Shown here piece by piece: positions 34,124-46,847 of a stretch of 64,000 bases of DNA. Source of the stretch: Torreya grandis (lineage: Eukaryota > Streptophyta > Pinopsida > Cupressales > Taxaceae); the NCBI GenBank assembly GCA_037957365.1, contig JARHVA010000081.1, positions 5,716,001 to 5,780,000 on the forward strand, in the 5' to 3' direction. The notes below the pieces were generated by a model, which saw nothing but the letters and a program-made list of their open reading frames with translations, made no database searches and had not been told where the DNA came from. Within the stretch, counting starts at the first letter, position 1; each line of letters starts with the position of its first letter. Position numbers and translations under genes: made by a program.

Positions 34124-35800
34124 AATATGTATTTGGAAAATGCATTTAATTCTCAGGGATCATTCAACAAAGGTTAAGGAAGGTCAAGTTTCAAAGGTAG
34201 AGGCATAATTACAGAGATGGAAGGAGCAGTCTAGATCAAGATGGAAAGACAAATCAAAATTTAAATTCTAACAATGCTAGAAAATGTGGTAGTAATGACC
34301 AATTCTAACAACACTCTCAAAGATATGATAAAGCAAATGTTCAGTGTCACTACCGTAAGAAGTTTGGACAGTATGCATATGAATGCATAAAGAATTAAGG
34401 ACATGTCAACCAATAGAATGAAAATTATTCAAATGTATCTGAAAAGAATTTTGAATCTTTATTTATAACATGTCATATTGCTTAAGAAAACTTTAGTGAT
34501 ATTTTGTATTTAGACAATGGGTGTTGTAATCATATGACATGAACTAGAGATTTGTTTGCAAGTTTAGATAGTTCTGTGAAGTTATAAGTCAAACTAGGGA
34601 ATGATAAAAAAGTATCAATTATGGGAAATGTATAATTAATATTTTTTTTAAATATGATGAAATAAAACATATTTTTGATGTCTATTTTATGCCTATATTG
34701 AAGCATAATCTCATGAGTGTTGGACAACTTGTATAAAGAGGATATAGAGTATAGTTTAAATATAATATGTGTACTATTATAGATATAATTCCAAGTTATA
34801 GGTTCAGATGACCAAGAACTAGATGTTTCCACTCCAGATTAAGAGAGAAACTCAAAGGATAATGTAAGGAAAAGAATAAGCAAACTTTAAGGTAGTGTAT
34901 TTTGATCAGACATAAATCTTTCATCTAAGGTATAGACACCTTCATTTCATAGGTTTGAGATTATTGTAGAAGAAACAAATGGTAAGAGGGTTACCACCAA
35001 TTGAGGAGCTAATTAGTTCATGTGAGAGCTATATTTTGATGAAATAACATAGGCAAAATTTTCCAACATGAGTTTCTTATGAAGCAAGGGAACCATTAGA
35101 GATTATCCACACTGATTTATGTGGACCAATTCCAAATCCAACATTAGGAGGAAGTTTATATTTTTTAACCTTTATTTATGATTGTAACAAGAAAACATGG
35201 ATTTATTTTATCAAGCAAAATTTTGAAGTCTTTAGAAAGTTTAAATATTTTAAAATAATGGCTGAAAAATAGAGTGACTAGTACATCAAGGTACTCAAGT
35301 CAGATAGAGGTGGGAAATATACTTCTAATGAATTTTTAATTTTTTGTAGATATCATAGATTTAGGGATCAATTTAATACAAGGTACACACCACAAAAAAA
35401 TGATGTTGAAAAGAGGAAATATAGATCAGTAATGGAGATGGCTAGGAGCATGTTAAAGGTCAAGGACTTGCCCAATGAATACTAGGTAGAAGTAGTAGCA
35501 TGTGTAGTGTATATTTTGATTAGATGTACTACAAAGAGTGTCAAGGACATAATTTCATAGGAACCATGGAGCGGTAAAAAAATCAATGTATCTCACTTAA
35601 GAGTTTTTTGATATGTGGCATATGCACGTGTGTTATAAGAAACAAGAATAAAAATAGATGATAGAAGTGAAAATGTTTCTTTGTTGGTTACAATGAATTC
35701 AAAAGTCTACAAGTTATATAATCTCATTATCAAAAAGGTAATCATTAATAGAGATGTTGAATTCAAGGAAAAAAAAAGCATGGGATGGTAGCGTTGATAG
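34124..35800 (+). pseudogene. copia B gag end, protease and integrase
   Basis: This continues the gag interrupted at 19410. YLENAFNSQGSFNKG is followed by a degenerate CCHC knuckle, CHYRKKFGQYAYEC, in which the second Cys is Arg and the His is Gln. The protease block is YLDNGCCNHMT, with D-N-G instead of D-S-G. A GAG-pre-integrase-like RYRHLHF block follows, then the integrase core with D in HTDLCGP, D in LKSDRGGKY and E in YTPQKNDVEKRKYRS. The tail ends with KVYKLYNLIIKK and a basic region near 35790. RT and RNase H are missing, so the copy is truncated. Stops are numerous. Confidence 0.88.
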
Positions 35801-36330
35801 ATCATAATAATTACAAAATCAATATGCATTAAAACCTCAAATGAAGAAGAATCATAAAATCAAAACGTTCAAGGTGGTAAGGTATGTGCACATAATTGGG
35901 AGATAATTTTATGGACATTTATGTTAACACGTATGCATTATTTTCATAACATGTACGCATTATTTAAATTTAGGCTCAATATTCTCGATTCATAATACAT
36001 ACACATTATGAAAACATAACACATATGCATTATTGAAACCAAACACACAAAAATAATTCCAAACAACGTGCACACCTATTTTATTCTCATTCTCCTACTT
36101 GATTTTCACTTGTATTTTCTATAGCATAATCATGTTCTATTTGGTGGAGGATAAAAATACACTTGGATCACTTGATACCTCACCGAATTGGTAATGTCAT
36201 CATGAAGGGAAGCTAAGTAATAAAAAATTATATCTATTCATAGTAAATTATATCAACTTTTTTATTTTCATTATTTAATTTCTAAATCATATTATTTATT
36301 AACATCTCATTCCATAGTAAGAGGCCAACA
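35801..36330. other. Short non-coding stretch with TATGCATTAT repeats
   Basis: Four degenerate units of an AACACGTATGCATTATT-like word lie at 35925-36038. Nothing coding is recognised. Confidence 0.6.
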
Positions 36331-36554
36331 TGTTAACCATCCTCCTAAACCTCCACCTAACCCGCATAACCCTCTGTCTAACCCTCATAACCCACCTAGC
36401 CCTCCTATAGTTTCACAAGATCCCCTAGGTAGTCAAGAGGATCTAGCTACACATATAGTGGAAAACAAAATAGAAATTAAACAAACATTTAGGAAAATGA
36501 GGGACCTCACATCTTTCAACACCCATCATACCTATTTTTCCAATAACTTAGTGA
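36310..36554 (+). pseudogene. Pro-rich coding fragment of unknown origin
   Basis: A plus-strand frame reads HPPKPPPNPHNPLSNPHNPP and SPPIVSQDPLGSQEDLATHI, then a KRTFRKMRDLTSF-like basic block, and is cut by the LTR of element D at 36555. It may be a gypsy gag fragment, since such Pro/Asn runs occur there, but no gag core is visible. Confidence 0.35.
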
Positions 36555-37511
36555 TGGAAATCTTTAATAAATTATCATCATACCGGGATCTTATCATTCA
36601 CACAATTTATTATTTCTCACAAAGACATTTCTTGTAGTCTTCACTAGACAATATATCATACAAATGGGTTATCTTTGATTTTGTATTCTCTGCAACTCTT
36701 CCAACTTTTATTGTAATTTCAAAAATATATTTTGGACTAATTTACAATATGTTTTATACCTTATTCTCCTATTTCCTTTCGTTAATTCCTCTTTAGCCCT
36801 TGTATCCCTTTAGGATTTTTTCAACAATATCACCCTCAAAACTTCATGTACAACCTTCATAATTCAATTTCTATTCAGACATCATCTACAAAATCACATA
36901 ACTCAAACTTTTATCTTTAATTTGATTATTAACTTAAGATTCCAATCAATCTTGCTCAGGATTTTGACACTCTTTATACCACAACTCAAACCCTCTAATC
37001 TTGTATAGACAATCTTATACAAATTCATAAACATATAAGAAATAAAGATAAAGCATTGATCACCTATACACATAATACTTGGATAAAGGAAACGTGCAAA
37101 AATAATACAAAACTCATGTTCCGTTCTTTTATATTTTCAAAAATGACCCTTACACAAATTATTTGTTAAGTGGATGACTTTTTGGGCTTCTCCTAATGTC
37201 CATCCTCCTTTCATCGACATTTCCATTCATCATTCACCCTTTTATTAGCCTTGTTCACACTTGGTTTCAACTAAAGACCAAAATAAAAGTTATAAAATAC
37301 ATGTCTTTAGTAGAGGTGTGTACTTCATCATTGATACGAAGAGCATTCTTAGTCAATCTCCATACATGCGTATATTTTTTTTTTACTTACATAGTCAAGA
37401 GCATATAAATGATTATTTATAAACTTGTGTACTTACTACAACGTGTATGAAGACTTTAACAACCTTATGGCACCATCATTGCCTAGTCTTAAAACTAAAC
37501 TCAATAATCTA
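36555..37511 (-). repeat. 3' LTR of element D
   Basis: It aligns over its length with 39629-40517 and then, past the insertion, with 43229-43280. It starts TGGAAATC on the plus strand; the inner end near 37511 is approximate. Confidence 0.8.
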
Positions 37512-38170
37512 GAGACTTACTCTGTAAAATGATTTGTAAATGAGAATTACTTTGAGGTGCCAAGGTACATATTCAAATAATTCTAGAAGTTTCTTAGGTG
37601 TCTTTATAGTTAATTTGAGTAATTCTCATTTAAAAATGGTACATGTCTTTCATGAATTCAAAAATATTATACTAAACTATTTAAATATATCATAGACTTA
37701 TTCTAATACAAACCAGAGCCTTCGAAGGCTTCCTTATTATCTTCGTAGGACCTCTAAGACACTCTTAAGACTTGACAATGTTATGAATCTAATACAACTT
37801 GAATATTTACATTTTTACAAGTGGTTGTCTTGATGATCCTATATCAGATTACTCTGGCAGGATAAATTTGAGCTCCTGCTCAAATGTAGCTTTGTCTTCT
37901 TTTTCCTCTTTTTTTAGTTCTTGATTCTATTCTCTGGCTCAATCTTCCTCTACTTGCTTGTTACTTCCTCCCCGATTTTGTCTTGTTTACCTCTGTAAAA
38001 AATAATAAAGATGCTCCCTAAAATGAAAAAGGCTTGGTAAATGCTTGTTCTTTGTTATTCTCCTTGGCTATATGGACCAATTGTTACCCATCCAACTATT
38101 GGTTCATCTTTATTATCATTCTTCCATGTTTGCAACTTAGTTACCATCTCAATAAGCATCTTTGATAATA

Positions 38171-38960
38171 TTATAAATGAATTCTCAATTGATAATTCAA
38201 TACTTCAAAAATATTTTTTACCTCTACCTCAGTTACAAGTTTAGTGTCTTGCTGATCCTCCTTAATCATTTGTAAGTTATAATTAATTTTGGGATGAATA
38301 TCATTTTCCTCCATTTCTATCTGCGTTTGCCATTCATTCATTCTTGTCTTCATGGATTGTTGGCAATTATCATTTTCTTCTTTTTTGTCTTCATTTTCAA
38401 CTTTAGAATCCTTATAAGAAGACCTCACCTATTTATGTTGCTCTTCCTTTTTCATACTCTTTACTCCTACATACACACACTTATTATAATTATAATAAAT
38501 TTTTTGAGACCAAATGGCCTCCATAGCTATCTCCTTTAGTGGCAACATTTCATTTTGTGCCTTTGATGACTCAGAATTTTCTCTATCATCTTCTATAGCT
38601 ACATATAATTTATCATTATCATATTTTCCCATTTCAATAGAGGTTATAAATTCCTCTATCACTCTGTCATCTTCATCTTGATCTTCCATAATGAGAACTT
38701 TTTTTTTTGTCTTACTGCACCTTTAGAACCAGCTACTAAATCTCCTCATCTTCTCCATTTCCTTCTAAACATAATGCCTCATTCATGGCATCATCCTCAT
38801 ATATATGTATACCTACAAACATATTTTCAAAAAAAATGTTAAAAGAAAAAAATTGAGGCTTGACTACCTCTCCAAATTTTTTCTCCTTGGAATGATCTTC
38901 CAACATCTTTATTTGTTTCTTCAACCTCTTTACCACATTTTGTCTTTTTCTTCTTTCCAT
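38171..38960 (-). pseudogene. Acidic, Glu/Lys-rich ORF of element D
   Basis: Three minus-strand pieces (starts at 38960, 38689 and 38428) follow one another; the last two share a frame and the first is shifted by one base. The first is basic and coiled-coil-like (RQNVVKRLKKQIKMLEDHSK), the second acidic (EDQDEDDRVIEEFITSIEMG), the third Glu/Asn/Gln-rich (KVENEDKKEENDNCQQSMKT). No known retrotransposon domain is present. It occupies the position of gag and may be a degenerate gag-like or structural ORF. Its function is unknown. Confidence 0.45.
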
Positions 38961-39610
38961 AAGTTATTTGAGAGGCCATTTTACTTTTTTATTTATTTCT
39001 ACAGAGAATCCCTATCGTGATTCTTCTAAAACTTCTATCATACTTATAAAGACCACTCTCATCTCAACAATCTCTCTCTACCTCTATGTTTTTCTTCTTG
39101 GTGTCTTTCACCTTTCTATGGAAATTAACTTCTTCTAATCCCTTCATCTTTCTCTCTCTTTTATTCACTTTTCCACTTTACCTTTAGGCCTCACTGGACC
39201 TATCTTCTCTTAGCAAACTTATCCTTATTGCTTCTTAACACTAGCACCTCACATAGGTCTTTTTCACCCTAGTCTTTTAGTGACCCTTATATTCCTTACC
39301 TTGGAATTTTATTTTCCTTATTTAAGCTCTCCTTGAGCTTACCTTTGAGATTTCACTAGATCTTTTCACTCTTCTAAGCCTTTATGGATTTTAAGGATTC
39401 TTTCCACTTACCCTCCTTTTTATATAACTTTAAGGTTTCAAGGAACTTTCCTTGTCTCTCATTGTCAATTACCTGCAAATTTCTCAATCACTACAATTTT
39501 TAATTTGTAAAAACTCAAGTGAACTCATACCTTTTACAAAGAGATTTCTACCAAGCTTTCAAAATACTTTCACTAAAAAACTTCCTGAACTTTTTTACTA
39601 CTTTCCTGAA

Positions 39611-39624
39611 GCTCTGATACCAAA
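39611..39624 (-). other. Primer-binding site of element D
   Basis: The minus strand reads TGGTATCAGAGC, the initiator tRNA-Met type PBS, followed by TTCAGG. It lies 4-5 bases from the LTR edge. Confidence 0.88.
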
Positions 39625-39628
39625 ATAC

Positions 39629-42600
39629 TGGAAATCTTTAACAAATTATGATCATACTAGGATCTTATAACTCACAAAGTTTATTATTTATCATAAAGAC
39701 ATTCCTTGTAGTCTTTACTAGACAATATATCATGCAAATGGCTATCTTTGATTTCATATTCTTTATAACTCTTCCAACTTCTATTATACTTTCAAATATA
39801 TATTTTGGACCAATTTACAATAGGTTTTATGCCTTATTCTCCTATTTACTTTAGTTAATTCCTTTTAGCCCTTGTAACCCTACTTTAGGAGTTTTTCTAC
39901 AATATCACCCTCAACCCTTCATGTGCAACCTTCAAAATTCTATTTCTATTCAGACATCATTTATAAAATCACACAACTTAGACTTTTATCTTTACTTTGA
40001 TTATTAACTTAAGATTCTAATCAATCTTACTCAGGCTATTAACACTCTTTATACCATAACTCAACCCTCTAATCCCATATAGACAATCTTATACGAATTC
40101 ATGAACAAAGAGTAAATAAAGAAAAAAACTGCTCATCTATACACAAAATACTTGGATCGAGGAAAAATGAAAAAATAATACAAAACTCATGTTCTGTTCA
40201 TTTATATTTTCAGCAGTAACCCTTTCACAAATTCTTTGTTAGGAGGATGACTTTTTGGGCTTCTCCTAATGTCCATCCTCCTTTCACCAATGTTTCCATT
40301 CATCATTCACCATTTTCTTATCCTTGTTCACACTTAGTTTCAACTAAAGAATAAAATAGAAGTTATAAAATGCATTTGTCTTTAGTGGACCTATGAAGAT
40401 AATTCTTAGTTGATCTCTATATGTAGGTATCATTTTTTATTTATTTACACAGTCAAGAGCATATAAATGATTATTTATAAACCCATGAACTCACTACAAT
40501 TTGTATTAAAACTTTAATGTTGGATATTTTTTAGTGATTTCATGGTGATGGCATAGAGGTGTCATGGTGAGTGGCTAAAGTGATTTGATATCCTAAGTGA
40601 CAATGACAAAGTGTGTAATGTGCTTGTCCTATTGTGCTTGAAGTTGGCTTGGTTGATATTCAATTTTGGTATGGATATAGATAATTAGGGATGAGTATAG
40701 AGTATTGATCATGTAAAAAAGGTCCCTAAGATGTTTTATAAACCTTGAGAGCTTGTGTGCATAAGTGGAATTTATCTGGTTGTCCATAGTTTTCATCTAT
40801 ACACTTTAGGTCAAGTGGCAGAAAATCTAAGTAGGTAGTTTAATGACATCACCATTTTCACGTGTGAATGAGTCAAGGGGAGTTGGTCATATGGTTGTGA
40901 TCACATTAGTTCCTAGTTTCTATGTACTAAATCTTAGGTCATGCACCTAAGCGCAGTCAAAGATATATGGGTGCAAATTTGGGCTCTTATGCATTTTGAC
41001 AGTGTTTTCCCATAGCCAAATTTGTAATATGGTAAGAAGAGCCAAGTAAAATTTTTGATAAAGGAATATCTCACAAGTGTGAATGTTTTAGGAGAAGGTG
41101 ATCATATGGGTTTGTTAAAATTTTTACATAGTTTATTTTCATTAAATTATAGATCATGCACCAAAGTGCGACAAAGGTTATGAAAGAGCAAAGTTGGTCT
41201 CCCAGATAAGTTGTAAACATAGTTGGCTATATGATAAAAGATTTTGAGAAGGAATTTTAATGGTGATTTATCTCACACACACAAAGGTTTAAGGAGTAGT
41301 TTTTTATATGGATGGATTGTCCTATGTGAGGAGATCATATGGTCAAAATTTGAGATCATGTGTCTAAGTACAAAAGAAGTTATTGAGGTCCAAAGTAGGC
41401 TTTCTAGGCATATTGCAATTGGTCTCCATAATTAGTCAATGTGCATGATGTTAAAGATCTGACATAGTGGAGATCCAAAAGCTCATGAGAGTTTATACAA
41501 TGAAGATATATGGCATGCAACAATTCAAAGAGGTCAAAGTGTTTGCTGGTTAATAGAGTTAAAGATCAGGACCAAATGAGGATCCGATATTGTGCAGGTG
41601 ATCATACAGATCATGAGTTAATGGTGCATATTGATTGAGATGGTAAGAAGTGTTATAGGTTTAAAAAATGAGCAAAGTTATAGGATGAGGATATAATAAT
41701 GAGTGGGTATTCTTATAGATTAATCAAATGGTGAGTAGTGCTAGTTAAAGACCTAGTTAATCTATAGAGATTGATGGTGCGTGATAAGTCAACGTTACAA
41801 GATTGCATAAGATGAAGTTAAAGTGACTAAGGTTTAACGATTGAGAATTGGTTCCTATATGTTAAATATAAGAGAATATCAATGGTGTGAGATTGATTGA
41901 AAGTTGAGAGGACATGAGATGTGAGTATAGTGTTTGATGTTTAACTGTGATCTTTGACATTTAAATATTTGAATTATATAAAGGGAAAAACTAGTCTGTG
42001 GTTTTTAGACCATATCTTTCAATCTAGATAGAATTTGACCATGTAAAAAAAATAAAATGGTATAGAAATCCAAAGCACATATAAAAATATTGATTTGAAT
42101 ATATGAAAGTGTGTAAAAAATTATATTAAGCTCCAAAGTTGACTATATGTTTGTGTTTATTTTGCAAGTAAACTTGAGAAGGGTAATTGAGCTTGTTTTG
42201 ATATTATTTTGATATATCTTGATGAATTGGAAACTGAGGAGTGTTTTAGATTCTATGAGTATTCTCTATGTGAATTATGAAGGATTGATCAATTATTATT
42301 CTATATGAACAAAAGTTAAGAAGTTGAATGTGTGTTTGTTCATAATATTCCTATGCACCAGGTTAGTGATTGAGTTGTTTGAGCATATGCAGAGGTGAGA
42401 ATGAGTGACTATGATTATTTGAGGATGTCCTAAGGGACATAAGGAGTGGACCTATGTATTTTAAAGTGGTAATTTATTTACTTATTTGATCAATAAAGTG
42501 ATAAATGGGTGAATAGGTCTCCATAAGACCTATAAGAGCTACAAGGGCCTTATTAAAAGGTGTAGCTACTTAAGGGTGATGGAGAGAGATTGTTACATGC

Positions 42601-43280
42601 CTATGTGAGAGGTATGTATGAGTTAGAGAGAGAGTATGTGAAATTTTTAGATAAATAAATTTACATCATTAGGTGTTGAATACATTAGTTCTAAGGTGTA
42701 AGTGTTCATTTCTAGGAAGGTTTAAAGGACTTGATCTTCCTTAGTGGTAGTTGCTCCTTGTGAAATAGGGTTTCACTAAAGAGTTTTGGTCAGGAGTTGA
42801 TCAGGGTTGTATGTTATAAGTACTTAACCAAACATGTGGTTAGAATTATTTGATCATAGTAAGCATAGGTGCTTCTTTTGGAACTACTATTTCACTAAAG
42901 GCCTTAGGTTAGAAGGACTTGACCAAGGTTCTTGATCAGAAGGACTTGATTAGTCTCTTGTTTGTGACCATCTTATAAGATAGTAGTCCATGTGTTTGTA
43001 GGCTTGAGAGTGGGTTTTATTCCCCAAGAGGGTTTCCCATGTATATCTTATGTTGTGTATGTGATCTTGCATTATGTTCATTATTCCTTACTAAGAATGA
43101 TTTGTATGCTTCATGAATGATTGTATTGAATGCTTAAGTAATTTCAAGGGTTTGGAAATTGAATTATATTATTTGCCACCACTAATTCACCTCCCCCCCT
43201 CTTAGTTTATTTTACCTCTAACATTTAACAACCATATGATGCCATTATTTCCAAGTCTTAAGACTAAAATCTGTAATCCA
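39629..43280 (-). repeat. 5' LTR of element D, split by a solo LTR
   Basis: LTR sequence covers 39629-40517 and resumes at 43229-43280 (CAACCATATGATGCC matching CAACCTTATGGCACC at the left LTR). Joined length is about 940 bp, against 957 bp for the other LTR. Confidence 0.8.
40518..43223 (+). mobile_element. Solo LTR of the F family, with 5-bp target duplication
   Basis: It begins TGTTGGATATTT and ends CCTCTAACA. It is flanked by TTTAA on both sides (40513-40517 and 43224-43228). Its sequence is collinear with the LTRs of element F: CCTAAGTGACAATGACAAAGTG near the start, AAGGACTTGATCTTCCTTAG, and the CCCCCCTCTTAG end. It inserted into the 5' LTR of element D. At 2.7 kb it is slightly shorter than the F LTRs (about 2.9 kb). 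It was left by recombination between two LTRs. Confidence 0.93.
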
Positions 43281-43681
43281 CAAACTCTTTATATATCTGG
43301 GTGAGCTTTAAGTTAAGGAAAGATTTTATTTGAATTGATTAAAAATTAGTCGACTAAAATAAGTTGATCACCATTATATATAAGGAGAAGTTCAATTTTA
43401 TTTGGGAAACTTGTGTATGTACAACTTGGTCATAAAATTATAATCTTGATAAACACTTATCAAAATAATATTACTGATATAAAATTCATTACCATAATTC
43501 TACAAAGTTCAGCCCATTTGATGAAGATTCCATCGACATCTATGTCCATTTAATCCCTTACATCTTCTTAGACATTTATCAAATAATTATAATGACTCAG
43601 TTATACTCAAAAATTAAATAGTCTGAGAACATTATCTTGAATATTAATGAAGCTCAAGGAAGTTGTTAGAGTCTTGATGCC
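43281..43681. other. Short spacer between elements D and E
   Basis: AT-rich, with no recognisable coding or repeat structure. Confidence 0.6.
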
Positions 43682-46258
43682 TGTTAGCCAATTTTTGGCC
43701 TTGGTAGTAAACTTGCCTAAATGCAGTGTAGTGTCTTAAAGATCAAGTATAGAGTAAGGATTGAGTATAATTCTAGATTGAATGAGTGGTCCAAGGATCA
43801 CATGCATATTTCAAAGATTTTGAAATAATTTAAAGTGTATTTTGTCAATTTTTGAGAGAAAAGTCTATAGAGCAAAGGAGAAGGTTATTGAGCAAGTTCA
43901 TGGTGAAACCAAGTAGATAAAAGGTTAGGGACAAGTCGCACAAGCATTGAAAAGTCATTTGAGTAGTCAAAGTTCAAGAACAATTTTAGAAGAGCCTATA
44001 GGATTTAAAAGGGCTAAGTGCAAAACCCTTTTTGGCTAAGTCCTCACTTATCAAAATATTTTGGGCTTTTATTTTGCTAAGTCTAAATTCTTGTGGAGCT
44101 TTATATTTAGCTAAGTACATAATTATTTTAGATAAATTGTCTAAATAATTTTTCCAAAGATATAAATTCTTTTGAACATTTTGTCTATGGGATAAGTGAA
44201 GAGCTAAATTATATCTAACATTTTATCCATAGCATAAGTTCTTAAAACACATTTCAGTCAGATGAAATATTTGAAACAAAAGGGCCTTGTCAAAAGGCCC
44301 AAAGTCATTTTTGTCAGACAAATTGTTTGACATGAAAAGGCTAAAATAAAATCAAGTCAAAAGGTCAGCAAGAAAAGGTTTGAAACACAAATTTTGAAAG
44401 AATTGTTTATTGTGGGTAAAATGTATGGGAAGCCTATGGAGATGTTCGCACAAGTGTCAAATTTAGGTCATGTCAAGTAACCACTGAAATTCAAATATAT
44501 AGTGACGGGCACATAGACATCATTGAAATTCATGAAAATGTCAAAGTAAATCTTAACAATCATCCATTGAGGTCTAAATATTGATGGTTGCATAGACATC
44601 ATTGACATTTTCATGGATGTCAATTGATGGGTGTGCAAATTTCAAATTTAAGTCATGGTAAGTAACTATTAGTTTTAAAATATCTCATTGATGGTCACAT
44701 AAATGCCAAATGTGTTTGTTAAAATGTCAAATATAGGCACTCAAAAATCAATTTTAAGCCCTATGAAATAGCCACTTGGATTAAAAAATTAGGATCAATG
44801 ACTGGTGTTTAATCATATAGAAGATCCAATCGTGAGTGATGACTGATAGGTTAGTGGGTCCCAATAGATCTAATAGTTGGTGTTTGATCATGAAATCAAG
44901 ATCAATGGAATGTGAGCAAGTCAAAGGGTCAATGAATCTCTAAAGGTAAATATTTTAATGACAAGTGTCAATAGCATGTTCATTTGATAGAAGATTAATG
45001 GCTCACAATCATTCATATTGGGCAAGATCAATGGAGTGAGATGGGTTAATATGTCAATGATCTAAATTAGTTTTTGACAAAAAATAAGAAAATGTGAGCC
45101 AAGATATTTTTTATGGAGTATTATTTGACTTGGGCAAGGTAAAAACAAAGGAACTTAGCTTGAACATGGACCAGGATCGAACTAGGGAAAATAATGCAAG
45201 ATCAAGCCCTGCCATTGAAACTCAATAGAGGTGAGATAGGCCCTTTTAGGGCCTAAAATAGACCAAAGGTTGGAAAATGTGGTCAAAACAAGATCAAATA
45301 GCTGATGAGCTCCATCTCATCGATATGGTACCTATAAGAAAACCAATAAATGACATTATTTTTCAATTTATAGAGTGACATGGCTCTGTTAGTTCCAAGG
45401 CATGAAGATTTGGTCCTCCTACGTAGATCAAGTAAAGATGACATAGAGTCTCAAGAAGTGAACTTGTAGATGGATAAAGATAACATGAATTCAATTCTTT
45501 TATATAGTTTTTTCCTTCTTGATAATATCATGACTTGGCAGGTGCTAATCCATCAAAAGTGGTTGGGCCTCTTTCAATGCATAACTATCTCTCTCTTTTC
45601 CCCTTTTCTATGAATACAAGATTCTAAGCCTTGAAATTTATTTCTCTTTTTGTTATGACAAAACTCTATCAAGATTCATACTGTAACACCTATTTCATGC
45701 AATAAAAGACTGAATTCTTGTATTTTATAGCTAAATTAAAGTCTATCTTATGAGTTCATTGATTGGTTAAGTGAATGCATGTTTTCCTTGCCTCTGTCTG
45801 AATTTTCTAACTTTCATGAGATATTTTGGTAATCCTCATAGGTCATTCTAATTGTAATATATGGTTTATTGGTTAGTTTTGGAATTGGATAACTAGCCTG
45901 CCAAAATAGATTAATAGTTGATTCATGCCTTTTTGTGAAATACTGATGTGAGTGATTTTTCATGGTCTTAAATGCATCTTATAGTATGTCTTGTACAATT
46001 ATGAGTGATCAAATCATTAGTGCATCCCCTCTTTTTACATGTTTTTATAACTTATTGTTAAAATCTCTCTCCCTTTTCTAAGTAAGTACTAGTTTAGGTT
46101 TAATGTAGGTGATAGATCCAAAAGGAAGTTGACCTTATCCAGAAGTCTAATCCATTATTAGGATACCAATGGCCAAGGATCAGTCCCATGTTGGACTAGA
46201 TTTAAGTAGAGGACCTAAACAATCCCCTTATCATCTAAGGTAAAAATCTATAATATCA
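43682..46258 (+). repeat. 5' LTR of gypsy E
   Basis: It starts TGTTAGCCAATTTTTGG, and the first 0.8 kb aligns with 63198-64000 throughout (for example AGATCAAGTAT, GAATGAGTGGTCCAAGGATC, GGGCTAAGTGCAAAACCC). The right boundary is set by CA just before the PBS. A degenerate internal repetition lies at about 44450-44720. Confidence 0.88.
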
Positions 46259-46264
46259 ATAGTT

Positions 46265-46282
46265 TGGCATGCCCAGTGGGAC
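46265..46282 (+). other. Primer-binding site of gypsy E
   Basis: TGGCATGCCCAGTGGGAC lies six bases after the proposed LTR end. It resembles the TGGCAYGCCCRGTGGGAC sites of Tat-type plant gypsy elements. Confidence 0.7.
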
Positions 46283-46475
46283 TCAAGTTTCCTTGGCATA
46301 ATTGAAGTTTGAAGATTGAGAAGAAGAAATTGTAGTACTAGGATAGATCTACCTTCATCAAATTTTGATTATCCTTCAAGTTGTAGGTTTCATAACATCA
46401 TCTAGATAGTGCTTTCTTGTTAAAGGTTACAACAAGGTCATCAAGTAAAGGTATTCCTTTTAAATTCATTGAGCT

Positions 46476-46847
46476 TGTTGTAAGGTGTCACCCTTGGTCT
46501 CCTTATGTTGTGAAACATAGTGCTTGGGTTCATGACATGGCTTAATCACCTCTCATGGATTCACTAACTCTAATATTTATATTGGGCACTAATAGATTAA
46601 TCTTTTGGTGCACTAGTAACTAATGGGCCAATAATTAGTATCAGAGCCAAAGGTGCCATGTTTTAATCCCTCACTTACATTGGGGGGATTGTTGTAAGGT
46701 GTCACTCTTGGTATCCTTATGTTGTGCAACATAGTACTTGGGTTTATGACATAGATTAATTTCCTCCCATGGATTCATTAACTTTGATGGTTGGATCAGG
46801 CATTAATAGGTCAATCTTTTGGTATAATGATAATTGGTGGGTCAATA
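46476..46847 (+). mobile_element. TRIM 1 in the leader of gypsy E
   Basis: Two 158-bp direct repeats (46476-46633 and 46690-46847) both begin TGTTGTAAGGTGTCAC and end CAATA. They flank a 56-bp interior holding a PBS-like TAGTATCAGAGCC (46636-46648) and a polypurine stretch TTGGGGGGA (46681-46688). Flanking pentamers are GAGCT and GAACT, a target duplication with one change. This is the full plan of a terminal-repeat retrotransposon in miniature. It has no coding capacity. Confidence 0.93.

Larger units (their letters stand above)
36555..43280 (-). mobile_element. Non-autonomous LTR element D, interrupted by a solo LTR
   Basis: Direct repeats at 36555-37511 and at 39629-40517 plus 43229-43280 flank a 2.1-kb interior. 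Both begin TGGAAATCTTTAA; the second is split by a later 2.7-kb insertion. A copia-type PBS on the minus strand lies directly inside the right repeat (39611-39624), so the element reads leftward. The interior has only an acidic ORF and no protease, integrase or RT, so it is a LARD-like derivative. No matching target duplication was found. Confidence 0.82.

Noticed and set aside
19406..34128. Target-site duplication for element C
   Set aside because: GTACG on the left has only a partial counterpart (ATACA or TACAA) on the right, depending on where the LTR is ended, so I do not claim one.
38294..38539. Plus-strand hydrophobic frames in element D
   Set aside because: They are complements of the acidic minus-strand ORF; the element's PBS shows it reads on the minus strand.
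36550..43285. Target-site duplication for element D
   Set aside because: AGTGA on the left and CAAAC on the right do not match; the right LTR boundary is uncertain.
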